In this document: positions 42,402 to 52,061 of the stretch, piece by piece | Numbering within the stretch: position 1 is the first letter of the stretch | Layout of the letters: each line of letters begins with the position of its first letter | Origin: Sphingobacterium sp. JB170 | Lineage (GTDB): Bacteria > Bacteroidota > Bacteroidia > Sphingobacteriales > Sphingobacteriaceae | Length of the DNA: 64,000 nt | Assembly (NCBI RefSeq): GCF_900163865.1 | Contig: NZ_FUKU01000071.1 | Location: 124,001-188,000 of the forward strand | Direction: 5' to 3' | Made by a program: the position numbers and the translations under genes | Notes under the pieces: model-generated | What the model saw: only the letters and a program-made list of their open reading frames with translations | Databases searched by the model: none | What the model was told of the DNA's origin: nothing

Positions 42402-43364
42402 ATGCAAGAAATACAAGATTTAGAAGATATAGAAAACGATGCCTCCTTTGATTCGTCTGTAAAGAATATTGAGGAGCCTGCGAAGAAAAATAACTCGAAA
42501 ATATATTTTTTCATCATTGCAATAGCAGCCTTACTCGCGACGAATGTTTATTTTTATGTTAAATTCAAGTCTTCGGGAGAAAAGCTGTATACGATGGCGA
42601 TTCAGAAGCAGGACTTACAAATAGAAATCGATCGTATTGAAGCTGAATTAGACAATCTGGTGTCCCTAAAAGGCGATAATCCTGACGATGTTTTAGAAGA
42701 GTCCGAAAGTCGGGCGCGTGGAATTATTAAAGGCCTACGTGCTAAACTCGAAAATCAAACGATAACCGAAGACGATATTTTGTCGGCGAGGAAAGAGGTC
42801 GCAGCATTGAAAGGAGACGTTTCGAATCTTCGCATCAGCCTCAATGAATTAAAGGTGAAGAATGAACTGCTGAAGCGCGAAAATAGTGTGCTGGCAAACC
42901 AAATAACCTATGTTGATCAGCAAGTAAATACGCTTTCGCAGGAAAACACGGTATTGAAAGATCAGGTAGTCGCGGCTTCGGCATTAAAAGTATCCAATAT
43001 TCAAGTTAACGGTGTCTCAATTTCTAAAAATGGAAATATCGACGTGGAAGCAAAAGCACGTCGAGTCGGCGAACTTCAGATCTTATTTTCCATAGCTGAC
43101 AATACATTGGCCAAGGCGGGAACCAAAGAGGTTTTTGTACGCATTATCGATCCTGTAGGGAATTTATTTGGCGATGCTGACGACATTTTTTATGTGCATG
43201 GTGAGAAATTACAATACACATTTAAAGATCTAATAAAATTCACTAATAAAGGGGAGGAATATCAGTTTATGTGGCCATTGGATAAATTTCAGAAAGGAGC
43301 ATACACTGTTTTACTTTATAATGAGAATGCGATTATGGGACGGGCGGGACTTGTCCTAAAATAA
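42402..43364 (+). CDS. membrane-anchored coiled-coil protein, unknown
   Basis: 320 residues. Acidic N-terminal cytoplasmic part (1-30), one membrane segment (about 34-54), a long coiled coil with heptad-like Leu/Ile/Glu/Lys pattern (about 60-195), and a C-terminal beta-rich domain (about 200-320) that includes VFVRIIDPVGNLFG. I know no function; the build suggests a periplasmic structural or tethering role. Followed by a strong hairpin. Confidence 0.8.
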   Translation: MQEIQDLEDIENDASFDSSVKNIEEPAKKNNSKIYFFIIAIAALLATNVYFYVKFKSSGEKLYTMAIQKQDLQIEIDRIEAELDNLVSLKGDNPDDVLEESESRARGIIKGLRAKLENQTITEDDILSARKEVAALKGDVSNLRISLNELKVKNELLKRENSVLANQITYVDQQVNTLSQENTVLKDQVVAASALKVSNIQVNGVSISKNGNIDVEAKARRVGELQILFSIADNTLAKAGTKEVFVRIIDPVGNLFGDADDIFYVHGEKLQYTFKDLIKFTNKGEEYQFMWPLDKFQKGAYTVLLYNENAIMGRAGLVLK

Positions 43365-43406
43365 TCGTGTAATAATATATACAAAGAAATTTTTACACAT
43401 TTTCAG

Positions 43407-43441
43407 TGCAAAAGAGGGTCCCATAAGGACCCTCTTTTGCA
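43407..43441. terminator. 15-bp hairpin between convergent genes
   Basis: 15 perfect pairs (43407-43421 with 43427-43441) and a 5-base loop, with A and T tracts inside the arms so that it can act in both directions. It separates the coiled-coil gene and the sensor kinase gene. Confidence 0.8.
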
Positions 43442-43509
43442 TGGCGTATATTATTAGTGGAAACCCGTATGGCTCCCTTTTGGCTTTTAGGGCATTGGGA
43501 GTACGCCAT
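43441..43509. repeat. inverted repeat next to the terminator
   Basis: ATGGCGTA at 43441-43448 and TACGCCAT at 43502-43509 are exact reverse complements, with CTCCC/GGGAG nested inside. It lies at the 3' side of the kinase gene; a role in RNA 3'-end stability is possible. Confidence 0.35.
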
Positions 43510-43595
43510 TAAATTTGTCGACCGTATACTGCTGTGTAACAGAAGTATTCTCCTCCCCCTTAACGCGCGCAAGTGCTAGCGCCAATAATCGAGTT

Positions 43596-46500
43596 CTATT
43601 CTTCCAGTTTGGGTAACGTGATAAAAAACGTTGTTCCTACGTTAGCTTTGGTAATAAATCTTATTCGACCACCAATCCCGGTTACGGTTTGCTTTACAAA
43701 AGCGAGCCCAAGTCCCGTTCCCGAACTTTTGGTGGTGAAATTAGGTTTGAAAATATTGGGAATTACCTCGTCGGGGATTCCGTAGCCGTTGTCATCAATC
43801 CGAATAATGATCCATTTGTCATCTTTGTAATGAAGATTAACGTCAATACGTACTCTTTTTCGTCCGATACTAGCTTCGATAGCATTCTTGAACAGGTTAT
43901 TGAACGATCGCAGTACTTGATCTCTATCACCAAGAATGAAGACTTCGTGGTCATTCGTATTATTTGTCAACAGGATACTCGTATGGGTGGAACTATTGAA
44001 TAAATTCATCGCTTTTATGATTTCCTCGATCAAGTTTATTTTAGTCAAATTCGTTTCCGGGAGTTTAGCAAATGCAGAGAACTCCGTTGCAATCGTTGAT
44101 AGGCTATCGATCTGTTCGATGATAGATTCAGAGATTCTTTGTAGCCTTTCGGTAAATCGCGGATCTCCCGCGTTATAGGTGCGTACGAGTTGTTGAATGC
44201 CAAGCTTCATCGGTGTAAGCGGGTTTTTTATTTCGTGTGCAACCTGCTTGGCCATATCGCGCCACGCCTTCTCTCGCTCAGCATCGCGAAGTTGTTTAGC
44301 ACTTTCTTCAAGCTTAACAAGCATATAGTTGTATTCTTTGATCAGCATGCCAATTTCATCGTTGCGCCCCCAATAAAGAGGCTCATTGATCTTACTGGAA
44401 AGCTGTGTTTCGGCAAGTTTTTGCCGTACAATATCCAATGGTTGTGTGATTTTTCGCGACAAGGCGACGGCGATAAACCCAAAAAGAATAATAATAAACG
44501 TATAAATATTTAATATGGTGTTTAGCAACAGATTTTTGCTCGCCATGGCGTCTTTTTCGGCTGTATAGTAAGGAATGTTAATATAGGCCATGGTCTTATA
44601 ATTTTCATCCTTTAGCGTGGAGTAAACGGAAGCGAATTTAAAGTTCGAAATGCTTTCCTGTTCGTAAGCTTCCGATTTTCGCAATATGGCAAGCTTATTT
44701 AACGCCGAAGGGTTAATGTAATTGGAAATTAATTTCAAATCGAAAATCCGCGGCTGCGAGGAATATAAGAGTTTCCCACTGCGGTTGTAGAGATTGAAGT
44801 TTGTCATCGTCGAAGGAGCCATATCTTTAAGCATAGCCACCATTCTGGAATCTAACCCGTTTTTGACGCTACCTAGGTGATTTTCAATGCGCTTTGTGAT
44901 TTCCGAGATCTCACGCATCCGATTGATCGTCGTCGACTCCTCTATTTGACGATTTATGCTGATAAATGCGATTGCCCCGGAAATGAAAATACCCAATAGT
45001 ACCGATAGAATCACTAATGCCTGAATCCGTGTACTATATTGCGTATTGTTGAACAGTAAACGGAAATGATAGCGTATGCGTCGCCACTTAAAGGATCTAT
45101 CTGTGATCGTTTTGATCATGTAGTTGGTGACATTGAATACTCCAAAAAACACAAGTAGAACGATAAATATAATGGAACCCAATGCGAGAAACTCCCAAAG
45201 TGTCGTCTTTTGCTTGCTAATGACGATGGACGTATAAGGATCTGGTTTGTACCCTAAGTGGACATAGTTGTCATTCTTTTGAATCTCACTGTATTGTTCG
45301 ATTTTATTTTCTAAAATCAGATCCGTCTCCGGATAACTGTAGGCGCCATATTGCGTAACAAGGCTACCTCCTTTATACAACGCGTAGGAATTGTCACGAA
45401 TCGTTTCCGATTGCCAGTTTGGATTTTGGTTGTCCGAGAGTATTTCGGGGTAGGGGAGTGAGGTTCTGTAAGATTGGTTTTTAAGATTAAGATATATATG
45501 ATACCGTTTATCGGGTTCCTGTTCGTAGGGCACGGATATATGCGTGATATATTCATGTGTACCCAGTTCGCTACGTAAGCGATAGAAGTTGGTGGTTAGC
45601 GGAATTTTTATCGCACTTTTAATAACATCTTCCCGAAATTCGGCCGCTTTGTTTACTTCGTAGTTTTGTAAAGGTCTACCGTCATTGTTGTAATAGTATG
45701 CCTCAAAATCGAATTTGGAGAGGTACCCACTCAGGTATCTCGTTTTTATGTAATCGGTAATATACGCGACATTATTCGAGTTATCGTTTAAGTTAATTAT
45801 CTTCTCTAAACGAACATCATCAATAATACTCTTTTCGAATTCAATAAAAAGAGAGACTGCATTCATATCATCCTCGGCGAGCAAGTGCGAAATAGCGAGC
45901 TTCATGGTCTCGGATTTTTTAATGCGGTTATAGTGATTATATGTTATGACCGAAATACTGGAGATCAATAATATCGTAATTATAAATACTGATAGTTGAT
46001 AAGGGGTTGAATCTTTATATGTTCTATAGGTTCGAAGGAAAATGAGTATACCTAAGAAGATACAAAAGAATACGTTTAGACCGATGAAAGTCATGACGAT
46101 TAGCGATATAATTAGACATATTAGCTCGATATTTAACAAAAGGGTGATGTCGTTCAGTAAATTACGTATCATTTCTAAAACACCGTCGATGTATAATATC
46201 AGCGTCGCGATATTGAAGCAGAAAAGTATAAGACAAACCCAGCCATAGAAATTTAGATCAAGGATCCGCGTGAAATCTTGCTCATACAACGGAGAGTGCG
46301 TAAGCAATGTCCCAAGAAAATAATACATGAGCTGGGCGGTTGCATATATCGAAAAAACACCAATTATTGAGATTGCTATGGGTGCATAACCTTTGAAAAT
46401 GAAACTTGGGAGCGTTAATTTTTGTTGGATTATTTTGATAAAACAAATTAACCAAAATATGGATGCAGTAGTTGTTAAATAGGACCATGTATTTGGCAGA

Positions 46501-47339
46501 AATTCGTTATATGCATAATATTTAGGATCAAAGAGTTCCAAACTCGAGTGTATAGATAACCAATTGGATTTTAGATCAAGGTAGTGAACCATGATTAAAG
46601 CTGCCAGCAGCAGCAGTACAGCAAGCCAAGGATACTCATTTTTAACAAGGTGTAAGCAGACGCTGTTAATGAGAACCAAAAAGCAAATCATGGCTGCCAC
46701 CCAACAGATGAACTGCAGGGTGATGTATATATTGTCCTTCTTGCCTTCGATGAGTTTTACCGAGAATAGATAACTTTTGTCTTTACTGTATATATTCCGA
46801 ATATTTTTGTCGTCATTGTATTGGGCAATCTCAATATTGTTGACATTTATGTCAGGGAGAAAACTGTTTTTAAGGAGCCTGTTGGTACTTTGGAAATTAT
46901 CTCGGATAGGAACAAGGGCAAGCACGGATATCCCGTGATTCAACTCTTTTTTACGAACAAGGAAAGATCGATTCTCTGATTGCAGGTACGATGTTTCCCG
47001 ACGTAGTCCTACATCAGTAACCGGTACATATATGTTGGTTGACCAGTGGATAACTTGGTTGTCACGATAAATATAGAAGTATATGTTTTCTTGGGCGAGT
47101 TCATTGCTTATCGTGGATACTTGGATAGGGAAGTTGTCAACATTCTGGAAAGTCTTACTCACGAGTGTGTCATTTAGCACATCTTGAATGCGATCTTCAA
47201 ACTCATGAATCTTTGAAGTGAGTTTACGCTCGTCTAACGAAAGTATGTCTTCACTAGTGATCGTAAGATGGATCGTTATCGCAGTACCCACCAAGGACAA
47301 AGTTAGAATTAAGAGTAGGATCCGAATCTTGGTAAGCAT
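43596..47339 (-). CDS. large NtrY-like sensor histidine kinase
   Basis: 1247 residues. An N-terminal membrane segment, a periplasmic region (about 30-205), a block of about eight membrane segments (about 205-475), a second extracytoplasmic region, further membrane segments near 745, 800 and 980, a HAMP-like linker (about 1000-1055), the H-box VAHEIKNPLTPMKLGI and an HATPase domain with N-box NNLFKNAIEAS, G1 DDNGYGIP and G2 TTKSSGTGLGL. The H-box with NPLTP is of the NtrY/nitrogen-sensor type. No response-regulator gene is adjacent, so the partner is unknown. Confidence 0.92.
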   Translation of the reverse strand: MLTKIRILLLILTLSLVGTAITIHLTITSEDILSLDERKLTSKIHEFEDRIQDVLNDTLVSKTFQNVDNFPIQVSTISNELAQENIYFYIYRDNQVIHWSTNIYVPVTDVGLRRETSYLQSENRSFLVRKKELNHGISVLALVPIRDNFQSTNRLLKNSFLPDINVNNIEIAQYNDDKNIRNIYSKDKSYLFSVKLIEGKKDNIYITLQFICWVAAMICFLVLINSVCLHLVKNEYPWLAVLLLLAALIMVHYLDLKSNWLSIHSSLELFDPKYYAYNEFLPNTWSYLTTTASIFWLICFIKIIQQKLTLPSFIFKGYAPIAISIIGVFSIYATAQLMYYFLGTLLTHSPLYEQDFTRILDLNFYGWVCLILFCFNIATLILYIDGVLEMIRNLLNDITLLLNIELICLIISLIVMTFIGLNVFFCIFLGILIFLRTYRTYKDSTPYQLSVFIITILLISSISVITYNHYNRIKKSETMKLAISHLLAEDDMNAVSLFIEFEKSIIDDVRLEKIINLNDNSNNVAYITDYIKTRYLSGYLSKFDFEAYYYNNDGRPLQNYEVNKAAEFREDVIKSAIKIPLTTNFYRLRSELGTHEYITHISVPYEQEPDKRYHIYLNLKNQSYRTSLPYPEILSDNQNPNWQSETIRDNSYALYKGGSLVTQYGAYSYPETDLILENKIEQYSEIQKNDNYVHLGYKPDPYTSIVISKQKTTLWEFLALGSIIFIVLLVFFGVFNVTNYMIKTITDRSFKWRRIRYHFRLLFNNTQYSTRIQALVILSVLLGIFISGAIAFISINRQIEESTTINRMREISEITKRIENHLGSVKNGLDSRMVAMLKDMAPSTMTNFNLYNRSGKLLYSSQPRIFDLKLISNYINPSALNKLAILRKSEAYEQESISNFKFASVYSTLKDENYKTMAYINIPYYTAEKDAMASKNLLLNTILNIYTFIIILFGFIAVALSRKITQPLDIVRQKLAETQLSSKINEPLYWGRNDEIGMLIKEYNYMLVKLEESAKQLRDAEREKAWRDMAKQVAHEIKNPLTPMKLGIQQLVRTYNAGDPRFTERLQRISESIIEQIDSLSTIATEFSAFAKLPETNLTKINLIEEIIKAMNLFNSSTHTSILLTNNTNDHEVFILGDRDQVLRSFNNLFKNAIEASIGRKRVRIDVNLHYKDDKWIIIRIDDNGYGIPDEVIPNIFKPNFTTKSSGTGLGLAFVKQTVTGIGGRIRFITKANVGTTFFITLPKLEE

Positions 47340-47368
47340 TTAAGTCGCGTTTCGTGAATTGTAAATAT

Positions 47369-47404
47369 AAAAAAAAGTCCCTGCTATTTAATAATAACAA
47401 GGAC
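47369..47404 (-). terminator. terminator of sdhCAB
   Basis: On the minus strand a 12-bp stem with two G-U pairs (47393-47404 with 47377-47388), loop of four, then eight Ts. It also lies in front of the sensor kinase gene. Confidence 0.8.
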
Positions 47405-47431
47405 GCTAAATTTATTGAAGTAAATGTACGA

Positions 47432-48208
47432 CTAATGTACGTGTACATCTTCTTCACGGAAGAATTTCGCTGTGAAATATTCACGGTTCATTCTTGCGAT
47501 ATTCGATAATTTAATCCCTTTCGGACATTCCGCTTCACATGCACCCGTATTGGTACAGTTACCAAACCCTTCGGTATCCATTTGATCGACCATTGCCTGA
47601 GCACGTTCGTATCTCTCGGTTTGACCTTGTGGTAATAAGGCGAATTGTGAAATTTTAGCAGACACAAACAACATAGCAGATGCATTTTTACACGCAGCCA
47701 CACACGCTCCACAACCGATACATGTTGCGGATTCAAAAGCTTCGTCAGCGACACGTTTAGGGATTGCGATCTCATTGGCATCTGGTACCCCGCCCGTATT
47801 GACATTCACGTAACCTCCGGCTTGTTGGATTCTGTCAAATGCAGTACGATCTACCGCTAGATCTTTTAATACAGGAAAAGCTGCTGCTCTCCATGGTTCA
47901 ATAACAATAGTTTGACCATCGTGGAAGGAACGCATGTGCAATTGACATGTTGTGATTCCATATTTAGGTCCGTGGGGGCGCCCATTGATCACTAATGAAC
48001 ACATTCCACAGATACCTTCGCGACAGTCGTGATCGAAGTATACAGGATCTTCACCTTTACGGGTTAGTTCCTCATTCACGACGTCAAGCATTTCTAAGAA
48101 AGACATATCATCAGCAATGTCGTTCGCTTGAATAGTCACGAATTGACCTTTTGTTTTGTCATTTTTTTGACGCCAAATCTTAAGCGTTAAATTCATATGT
48201 TGTGCCAT
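47432..48208 (-). CDS. sdhB: succinate dehydrogenase iron-sulfur subunit
   Basis: Electron-transfer subunit carrying the [2Fe-2S], [4Fe-4S] and [3Fe-4S] clusters. 258 residues from the ATG at 48208. The 2Fe-2S motif is DCREGICGMCSLVINGRPHG, and the C-terminal clusters use ATCIGCGACVAAC and CEAECPKGI. Third gene of sdhCAB. Confidence 0.96.
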   Translation of the reverse strand: MAQHMNLTLKIWRQKNDKTKGQFVTIQANDIADDMSFLEMLDVVNEELTRKGEDPVYFDHDCREGICGMCSLVINGRPHGPKYGITTCQLHMRSFHDGQTIVIEPWRAAAFPVLKDLAVDRTAFDRIQQAGGYVNVNTGGVPDANEIAIPKRVADEAFESATCIGCGACVAACKNASAMLFVSAKISQFALLPQGQTERYERAQAMVDQMDTEGFGNCTNTGACEAECPKGIKLSNIARMNREYFTAKFFREEDVHVH

Positions 48209-48265
48209 GATAATATTTTTAAGCACGGGAAGGGAGAGGAGTTGTGACGATTCTCCCTTGTCCGA

Positions 48266-50200
48266 CTATTTATAACTTCTTTGTGTTAATTTGACGTTTT
48301 CAAAAATCAAGTCCTCTTTATGAAGAGTTTCTTCCTGATTCTCGCCTTTGAATTCCCAAGCTGATACAAAAGTAAAGTTTTCATCATCTCGTTTTGCTTC
48401 GCCTTCTTCGGTTTGTGATTCGAGTCGGAAGTGACCTCCACATGACTCTGCACGACCTAAGGCATCATCGACCATTAGCTCGCCCAGTTCGATAAAATCT
48501 GCAACACGTCCAGCTTTTTCTAACGACATATTCAGTTCTTCATTTTCGCCGAGAACTTTGGCGTTCGTCCAAAACTCATTCTTTAACTCTTTAATAAGTC
48601 CTTTAGCTGTCGTTAATCCTTCAGCCGTACGCGCCATCCCACAATATTCCCACATGATTTTACCCAGTTCTTTGTGGATATCGTCAACTGTTTTTGTACC
48701 GTTAAGAGCCAACAATGTGTTAACTTTTCCTTCGACTTCTTTACGTGTTTGTTCGAATGCCGGGTTTGTCTTATCTATAGCTTCAAAGGATCCTAATTTA
48801 GCAAGGTAATCTCCCACAGTATAAGGAATCACAAAGTATCCATCTGATAAACCCTGCATCAATGCAGACGCACCAAGACGGTTAGCGCCGTGGTCTGAGA
48901 AGTTACACTCGCCCAGGGCATATAATCCCGGAACGGTGGTCATGAGGTTATAGTCAACCCAAATACCGCCCATTGTGTAGTGAACAGCAGGGTAGATACG
49001 CATTGGTTGTTCGTACGGGTTTTCATCCGTAATTTGATAATACATATCGAACAAGTTACCATATTTTGCAGCAACTGTGTCTTTACCAAGACGACCGATA
49101 GATTCGGCAAAATCTAAAAATACCGCGACACCTGTTTTTCCGACCCCACGACCGTCATCAACCATCTCTTTTGCATTACGAGATGCAACGTCACGAGGAA
49201 CAAGGTTACCAAACGACGGGTACTTGCGTTCCAAGAAATAATCTCTATCTGCTTCTTGTATGTCAGAAGGTTTTAACTCTCCTTTACGCAACTTAGCCGA
49301 TAGTTCTTTAGTTTTAGGAACCCATACACGTCCGTCGTTACGTAAGGACTCAGACATCAAGGTAAGTTTTGATTGATGGTCGCCCGTTACCGGAATACAG
49401 GTTGGGTGGATTTGTGTGTAACAAGGGTTAGCAAAGAATGCACCACGTTTGTGTGCTCTCCATGCTGCGGTAACATTACAGCCCATTGCGTTGGTTGATA
49501 GGAAGAACACGTTTCCATAACCACCCGTACAAAGCAAGACCGCGTGGCCCTCATGCGATTCGATTTTACCTGTGATTAAATCACGGGTAATGATACCACG
49601 AGCGTGTCCATCGATTTTGACTAAGTCTAACATCTCGTGCCGCGTGTACGAGGTTACTTTTCCTTTTTGTATTTGACGGTTTAGCGCGGAGTACGCGCCC
49701 AATAATAGTTGTTGTCCAGTTTGACCACGTGCGTAAAAAGTACGGGACACTTGCGCCCCACCGAATGAACGGTTGTCTAAAAGCCCGCCGTATTCGCGAG
49801 CGAACGGTACGCCTTGTGCCACACATTGATCGATGATGTTAACAGATACTTCGGCTAAACGGTAAACGTTGGCCTCGCGTGCGCGGTAATCGCCACCTTT
49901 AATGGTATCGTAAAATAAGCGGTAAACAGAGTCACCGTCGTTTTGATAACTTTTAGCAGCATTGATTCCTCCTTGGGCTGCAATAGAGTGGGCCCGGCGA
50001 GGAGAATCTTGATAACAGAAGGTTTTTACATTATAACCTAATTCGGCTAACGATGCCGCTGCTGAAGCACCGGCTAATCCTGTTCCAACAACGATAATCG
50101 TGAATTTACGCTTGTTGGCCGGGTTAACGAGCTTCATGTCAAATTTATGTTTTGACCATTTTTCGGCTAACGGGCCTGCAGGTACTTTTGAATCTAACAT
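48266..50200 (-). CDS. sdhA: succinate dehydrogenase flavoprotein subunit
   Basis: Catalytic subunit oxidising succinate to fumarate (complex II). 644 residues. FAD-binding start IIVVGTGLAGASAAASLAEL, the flavin-attachment region RRAHSIAAQGGINAAK with its conserved His, and the substrate-site segment GECNFSDHGANRLGASALMQ. Length and the split domain order fit the Bacteroidota type B enzyme. 46 bases downstream of sdhC. Confidence 0.97.
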   Translation of the reverse strand: MLDSKVPAGPLAEKWSKHKFDMKLVNPANKRKFTIIVVGTGLAGASAAASLAELGYNVKTFCYQDSPRRAHSIAAQGGINAAKSYQNDGDSVYRLFYDTIKGGDYRAREANVYRLAEVSVNIIDQCVAQGVPFAREYGGLLDNRSFGGAQVSRTFYARGQTGQQLLLGAYSALNRQIQKGKVTSYTRHEMLDLVKIDGHARGIITRDLITGKIESHEGHAVLLCTGGYGNVFFLSTNAMGCNVTAAWRAHKRGAFFANPCYTQIHPTCIPVTGDHQSKLTLMSESLRNDGRVWVPKTKELSAKLRKGELKPSDIQEADRDYFLERKYPSFGNLVPRDVASRNAKEMVDDGRGVGKTGVAVFLDFAESIGRLGKDTVAAKYGNLFDMYYQITDENPYEQPMRIYPAVHYTMGGIWVDYNLMTTVPGLYALGECNFSDHGANRLGASALMQGLSDGYFVIPYTVGDYLAKLGSFEAIDKTNPAFEQTRKEVEGKVNTLLALNGTKTVDDIHKELGKIMWEYCGMARTAEGLTTAKGLIKELKNEFWTNAKVLGENEELNMSLEKAGRVADFIELGELMVDDALGRAESCGGHFRLESQTEEGEAKRDDENFTFVSAWEFKGENQEETLHKEDLIFENVKLTQRSYK

Positions 50201-50246
50201 ATTTAAATACTTTATATTTAACAGATATGTTTATATATCTATAATA

Positions 50247-51020
50247 TTATTTAACGAAATAAAAATATAATGGCATCAGTGCAAATAACACAGGAATAAT
50301 TACACCAAATACCCATACACCTAAAAATTCAATAATCGGTACATATTTCTTGTGCGATAGGCCCAACGTTTGGAATGCGGACTTGAAACCATGGATAAGG
50401 TGAAATGCGAGCGCCGCCATAGCTATTACATATAAAATAACTAAGCCGATATTTTGAAACGCGAAATCTACTTGTTTGTAAAGGTCACGCGCTTTTACAA
50501 TTTCAACATTGTTTTCTATTGTTGTTTGGAAGTCATTGAAGTCCGCGGCTTGAATTTCTCGCGCAGCCGTTGCCCCAGTAGCAAGATCCGTACGGTACTC
50601 GATGTAAGGAACCTGGTCATTGTGATATTTCCACCAGAAGTTTTGTAAATGGGTAACTAAAAATACTAAGATTATTGTTCCGAGAATCCCCATGTTGCGT
50701 GAGTTCCATTTACTATTCGATTGACCATCGTACTTTTCGTAGCCGATAGGACGGGCAGCTTTGTTTTTTAAGGACAAGACTAGTGCATAGATAGCATGAA
50801 TAATAATTGATGCGTAGAGTAGGTAAGAAACTACTTTAATTGGCGTAAAATGCGTCATGAAATACGCATAGTTGTTGAAAGCGTAACCTGCGTCGTCTTT
50901 AAATAATTGCATGTTACCAATCAAGTGAACCACCAGGAATGTACATAAAAAAATCCCCGTTAAGCTCATGATTAGCTTTCTTCCTAAGGAAGAACTTAAT
51001 GCTGGCTTTGAATTACTCAT
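50247..51020 (-). CDS. sdhC: succinate dehydrogenase cytochrome b subunit
   Basis: Membrane anchor of complex II. 257 residues with five hydrophobic segments and histidines placed for two hemes (VVHLIG, IIHAIYAL, VTHLQNFWWK, FHLIHGFKSAF). A single long cytochrome b rather than separate C and D subunits identifies the type B family, which uses menaquinone in this phylum. Confidence 0.95.
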   Translation of the reverse strand: MSNSKPALSSSLGRKLIMSLTGIFLCTFLVVHLIGNMQLFKDDAGYAFNNYAYFMTHFTPIKVVSYLLYASIIIHAIYALVLSLKNKAARPIGYEKYDGQSNSKWNSRNMGILGTIILVFLVTHLQNFWWKYHNDQVPYIEYRTDLATGATAAREIQAADFNDFQTTIENNVEIVKARDLYKQVDFAFQNIGLVILYVIAMAALAFHLIHGFKSAFQTLGLSHKKYVPIIEFLGVWVFGVIIPVLFALMPLYFYFVK

Positions 51021-51046
51021 TATCCGTTATGTTTATATTAATTTGG

Positions 51047-51054
51047 CAAATTTA
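51047..51054 (-). promoter_or_regulatory. candidate -7 element for sdhCAB
   Basis: Minus strand TAAATTTG, full -7 match, 26 bp before the sdhC ATG. A TTTG lies 23 bp further upstream (51078-51081), slightly farther than usual. Confidence 0.5.
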
Positions 51055-51120
51055 TCCATTTGATAACACAATTCTGACAAATGCTCCGAAAAACAAATAA
51101 TTTAGAATTGTTCTAATCAG

Positions 51121-51154
51121 AAAAGGGCTACACCTAATAAAATTAAGGTAGCCC
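51121..51154 (-). terminator. terminator of the beta-barrel gene
   Basis: Minus strand GGGCTAC/GTAGCCC stem (51148-51154 with 51125-51131) followed by TTTT. It lies between this gene and sdhC, both on the minus strand. Confidence 0.7.
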
Positions 51155-51196
51155 AGCATATTTTAATTGATTGCGTTGTTGGTTTAACGTGGTATT

Positions 51197-51778
51197 CTAT
51201 AAGATAGCAAAACCTAATCCAATTGTCCACATACGTATCTTTTGGTTATAATCTGGGGATTCATTTAAATCACTTAATCCGTGTTCGTAGCGTAGGTCTA
51301 TCGTAAGCTTGCTGATGTCCGCTCCGATACCACCGATAACTCCTGTCGAGGTTTTCTTATACTTGTCCCAATCTACCGCGGATGATAAACTCACCTTGCC
51401 ATCTTGCGCAAAAGAAAACACAGGACCGGCTTGGATTCTAAAACCGACTGGACCTATACCTATTTTAGTCCCTAATAACACGGGAACATCGAAACTTTTA
51501 AATGTAGCATCGCCATTCTCAGTTTCCGTTTTAAAACCGATCTTTTTGTTGGCATAATAGGCCTCCGGTTGAACATGGAAACCGGCAACACCAACGCGTC
51601 CCCATAATCCAAGTTGATAGCCCGTTTTGGTGTCAGAGTTGAATACTTTCCCTTCCGAAGTTAAGCTTGAGAACCCTAATGCGCCTTTTACACCAAACTT
51701 AATGCTCGGAAATAGTTGTGCCTGCGCAGCGCTAATCGCAACAACCAGACAAATTAAAGTAAGTAGAGATTTTTTCAT
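51197..51778 (-). CDS. outer-membrane beta-barrel protein (PorT-like)
   Basis: 193 residues. Signal peptide (about 1-20, cleavage after AQA), then alternating amphipathic strands typical of eight-stranded barrels: KFGVKGALGFSSL, YQLGLWGRVGVAGFHVQPEA, and the final strand MWTIGLGFAIL ending in a hydrophobic residue. Many such proteins of unknown role occur in this phylum. Confidence 0.82.
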   Translation of the reverse strand: MKKSLLTLICLVVAISAAQAQLFPSIKFGVKGALGFSSLTSEGKVFNSDTKTGYQLGLWGRVGVAGFHVQPEAYYANKKIGFKTETENGDATFKSFDVPVLLGTKIGIGPVGFRIQAGPVFSFAQDGKVSLSSAVDWDKYKKTSTGVIGGIGADISKLTIDLRYEHGLSDLNESPDYNQKIRMWTIGLGFAIL

Positions 51779-51842
51779 GTGAAAAATATTTGTTTATTTT
51801 ATTAAATTACAATATTAACGTATTTATTTCAATTATCGATAT

Positions 51843-52058
51843 ATGAGCACACTTAAAATATCAGCAAAGGATTGGGAAACTCTCAAAATAAAGCTAAGCA
51901 GAAAGTACAATCATCTTACTGACCAAGATTTGTTGTATACAGCTGGGCAAGAAGAAGATCTAGTTGATAGACTAGCGCGGCGACTGCGGCGAAATAGGGA
52001 ATACGTGTTGTTCACCATTTCCAAAGAATTGTCTGATTTAGAATCTAACAGCTTGTAA
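51843..52058 (+). CDS. CsbD-like small protein
   Basis: 71 residues. The pattern W-x3-K-x-KL-x2-KYNHLTDQDLLYTAGQE-x4-VDRLARRL fits the CsbD family of small stress-related proteins. Cytoplasmic, helical. It is followed after three bases by csaA, so the two may be co-transcribed. Confidence 0.75.
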   Translation: MSTLKISAKDWETLKIKLSRKYNHLTDQDLLYTAGQEEDLVDRLARRLRRNREYVLFTISKELSDLESNSL

Positions 52059-52061
52059 GAG

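Noticed and set aside
43573..44513. Several plus-strand frames opposite the kinase domain
   Set aside because: Shadows of the histidine kinase gene, whose H-, N- and G-boxes are all in the minus frame.
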